Shown one piece after another: positions 62,486 through 64,000 of a stretch of DNA of 64,000 nt. The stretch lies in contig NZ_CP092891.1 in NCBI RefSeq assembly GCF_026559675.1, forward strand, positions 2,418,001 to 2,482,000, read 5' to 3'. Every line of letters begins with the position of its first letter. The stretch's first letter is position 1. This stretch comes from Microbacterium oxydans (lineage in GTDB: Bacteria; Actinomycetota; Actinomycetes; Actinomycetales; Microbacteriaceae). The notes under the pieces were generated by a model. That model was not told where the DNA came from, ran no database searches, and saw nothing but the letters and a program-made list of their open reading frames with translations. The position numbers were made by a program, and so were the translations under genes.

Positions 62486-62763
62486 CCGCCACCCGCACCG
62501 TCCGGATCGGCTCCTCGCACGGATTGCACGCCCGCCCCGCGAAGCTGTTCGCGCAGGCGGCGAAGGACTCCGGCATCGCCGTCACGATCGCCAAGGACTC
62601 GGGCAAGCCGGTCAACGCGGCCAGCATCCTCGGCGTCATCGCGCTCGCGATCGAGTACGGCGACTACGTGACGCTCACGGCGGACGGCGACGGCGCGGAG
62701 AACGTGCTGGACACGCTCACCGAGCTGCTCACCACCGACCACGATCAGGACGCCGCCGGATGA
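62482..62763 (+). CDS. ptsH: Phosphocarrier protein HPr
   Basis: A 93-residue HPr with His16 in SSHGLHARPAKL and Ser48 in NAASILGVIALAI. It carries phosphate from EI to the EII proteins. It starts in the EIIB stop (ATGA) and ends in the EI start, so the three are one unit. Confidence 0.95.
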   Translation: MTATRTVRIGSSHGLHARPAKLFAQAAKDSGIAVTIAKDSGKPVNAASILGVIALAIEYGDYVTLTADGDGAENVLDTLTELLTTDHDQDAAG

Positions 62764-64000
62764 GCGAGCTGCGCGGGGTGGGGATCGGTCTCGGTGTCGC
62801 ACAGGGGCCGATCGTCCGCATGGCCGAGGCGATGCCCGCGCCGGAGAACACCCCGAGCACGGCAGGCGCCGAAGCCGAGCGCACCCGCGTGCGCTCGGCC
62901 GTCGAGATCGTCGCACGCGAACTGAACGAGCGCGGCGCAGCGGCGGGCGGATCGGCGCAGGAGGTGCTCGAGGCGCAGGCCATGATCGCCGAGGACCCGA
63001 CCCTGCAGGACGAGGTCGACACCCGGATCGACGCCGGCGCGACCGCCGAATGGGCCGTGCACGACGCGTTCGCCGGCTTCCGGGCCACGCTCGAGGCCGT
63101 CGGCGGCTACCTCGGCGAGCGCGCCGCCGACCTCGACGACATCGCTCAGCGTGTGCTCGCGCACCTCCGCGGGGTCGACGCACCCGGCGTCCCCGATCCC
63201 GGGCATCCCTTCGTCCTGGTGGCGCGGGACCTCGCTCCCGCCGACACCGCCCTGCTCGATCTGGATCAGGTCCTCGCGCTCATCACGACCGACGGCGGGC
63301 CCACCTCGCACACCGCGATCCTCGCCAGGGAGAAGGGGATCGTCGCGATCGTCGGGGTCACCGACGGAGGCGCGCTCGCCACCGGCGAGACCGTGATCGT
63401 CGACGCTGCCGCGGGCGTGGTCACGCGCGAGCCGACCGACGACGAGAAGGCCCGCGCCACCGAGCGCGCCGCCGCCCGCCGGTCTGCGGACAGCGCTCCC
63501 CTGACTCCCGGCGCCCTCGCCGACGGCACGCCTGTCGCGCTGCTCGCGAATCTGGGAAAGCCTGCAGACGCCGCCGATGCGGTCGCTCGGGGGGCCGAGG
63601 GCGTCGGGCTGTTCCGCACCGAGTTCCTGTTCCTCTCCTCGGCCCAGGCGCCGACCATCGCCCAGCAGCGCGAGTCCTACCGGGAGCTGCTGGCCGCCTT
63701 CCCGGGCAAGAAGGTCGTGGTGCGACTGCTGGACGCCGGTGCCGACAAGCCGCTGGCGTTCCTCAACGACGCGCACGAGGAGAACCCGGCGCTCGGGCTC
63801 CGCGGCCTCCGTGCCCTGCGGGCGAGCGAGGACATCCTGCGCGAGCAGCTCACCGCGCTCGCGGAGGCGGATGCCGAGACCGAGGCCGATCTCTGGGTGA
63901 TGGCGCCGATGGTGGCCACGGTCGAGGAGACCGTGTACTTCACGACCCTCGCCCGGGAGTACGGACTGAAGACGGCCGGCGTGATGGTGGAGATCCCCGC
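62760..64000 (+). CDS. ptsI: PTS enzyme I (partial)
   Basis: The first 413 residues of EI, the PEP-dependent kinase of HPr; the rest lies beyond the window. The HPr-binding domain comes first. His184 in GGPTSHTAILAR is the phosphorylation site. The PEP-binding domain begins with VGLFRTEFLFL near 283. ATG 62760 overlaps the HPr stop. Confidence 0.95.
   Translation, partial: MSELRGVGIGLGVAQGPIVRMAEAMPAPENTPSTAGAEAERTRVRSAVEIVARELNERGAAAGGSAQEVLEAQAMIAEDPTLQDEVDTRIDAGATAEWAVHDAFAGFRATLEAVGGYLGERAADLDDIAQRVLAHLRGVDAPGVPDPGHPFVLVARDLAPADTALLDLDQVLALITTDGGPTSHTAILAREKGIVAIVGVTDGGALATGETVIVDAAAGVVTREPTDDEKARATERAAARRSADSAPLTPGALADGTPVALLANLGKPADAADAVARGAEGVGLFRTEFLFLSSAQAPTIAQQRESYRELLAAFPGKKVVVRLLDAGADKPLAFLNDAHEENPALGLRGLRALRASEDILREQLTALAEADAETEADLWVMAPMVATVEETVYFTTLAREYGLKTAGVMVEIP

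Overview
The window is GC-rich DNA from a Gram-positive actinomycete, most likely Microbacteriaceae and Microbacterium-like. Supporting signs are the bifunctional PriA in the his cluster, an acyl-CoA carboxylase with a separate epsilon subunit, a Tad pilus locus arranged as in Mycobacterium, DUF2510, DUF3039 and DUF1844 proteins, GTG starts and four-base start/stop overlaps. It reads as core chromosome: no insertion sequence, prophage, CRISPR array or rRNA was seen, and there is one tRNA.

Layout. 1-1351: end of a glutamate-type ABC transporter (gluA and partial gluB). 1604-4611: an operon of a response regulator, a sensor kinase and a TAXI-type solute-binding lipoprotein with no transporter permease. 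4648-7506: rRNA methyltransferase, infC-rpmI-rplT with a structured leader, and a divergent DUF1844 gene. 7666-11637: hisC-hisB-hisH-priA and an SseB-like gene. 11684-13027: lexA divergent from a LysM protein gene. 13129-20961: S9 peptidase, smpB, ftsX, ftsE, two DUF2510 membrane proteins and prfB. 21043-23206: MFS transporter and a Tat-type secreted protein. 23375-27839: seven-gene Tad pilus operon. 28018-29235: small proline-rich ORF, tRNA-Leu and a DedA protein. 29274-32115: Ku and LigD, divergent. 32154-37076: CDF exporter, rdgB, rph, murI, pncB, DUF3039. 37117-40523: an ABC system whose ATPase has a very long low-complexity tail. 40774-44402: sugar-nucleotide-type nucleotidyltransferase, an unknown protein, accD and accE. 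44410-51943: GH38 alpha-mannosidase, ROK regulator and a NarL-type two-component operon. 51985-59801: TrmA-like methyltransferase, maf, biotin carboxylase, LpdA-like flavoprotein, purine nucleoside phosphorylase and phosphomannomutase. 59804-64000: PTS components (two HPr, an EIIB, EI) with a PRD regulator.

The genes fall into functional groups: translation (infC, L35, L20, RF2, SmpB, RNase PH), cell envelope and division (FtsEX, MurI, LysM, Tad), DNA repair and SOS (LexA, Ku, LigD, RdgB), lipid precursor supply (biotin carboxylase, carboxyltransferase, epsilon) and sugar uptake and signalling (PTS, GH38/ROK).

The strongest regulatory pattern is a TANNNT hexamer that ends six or seven bases before the start codon of at least fifteen genes. 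This is the architecture expected of leaderless transcripts. In one case (53239-53255) two such elements on opposite strands overlap. Other unusual points are an ATC start codon for infC, a leader with mutually exclusive hairpins, an 11-base-period tandem repeat at the end of the TAXI operon, and an apparent coding fragment just past the stop of the SseB-like gene.
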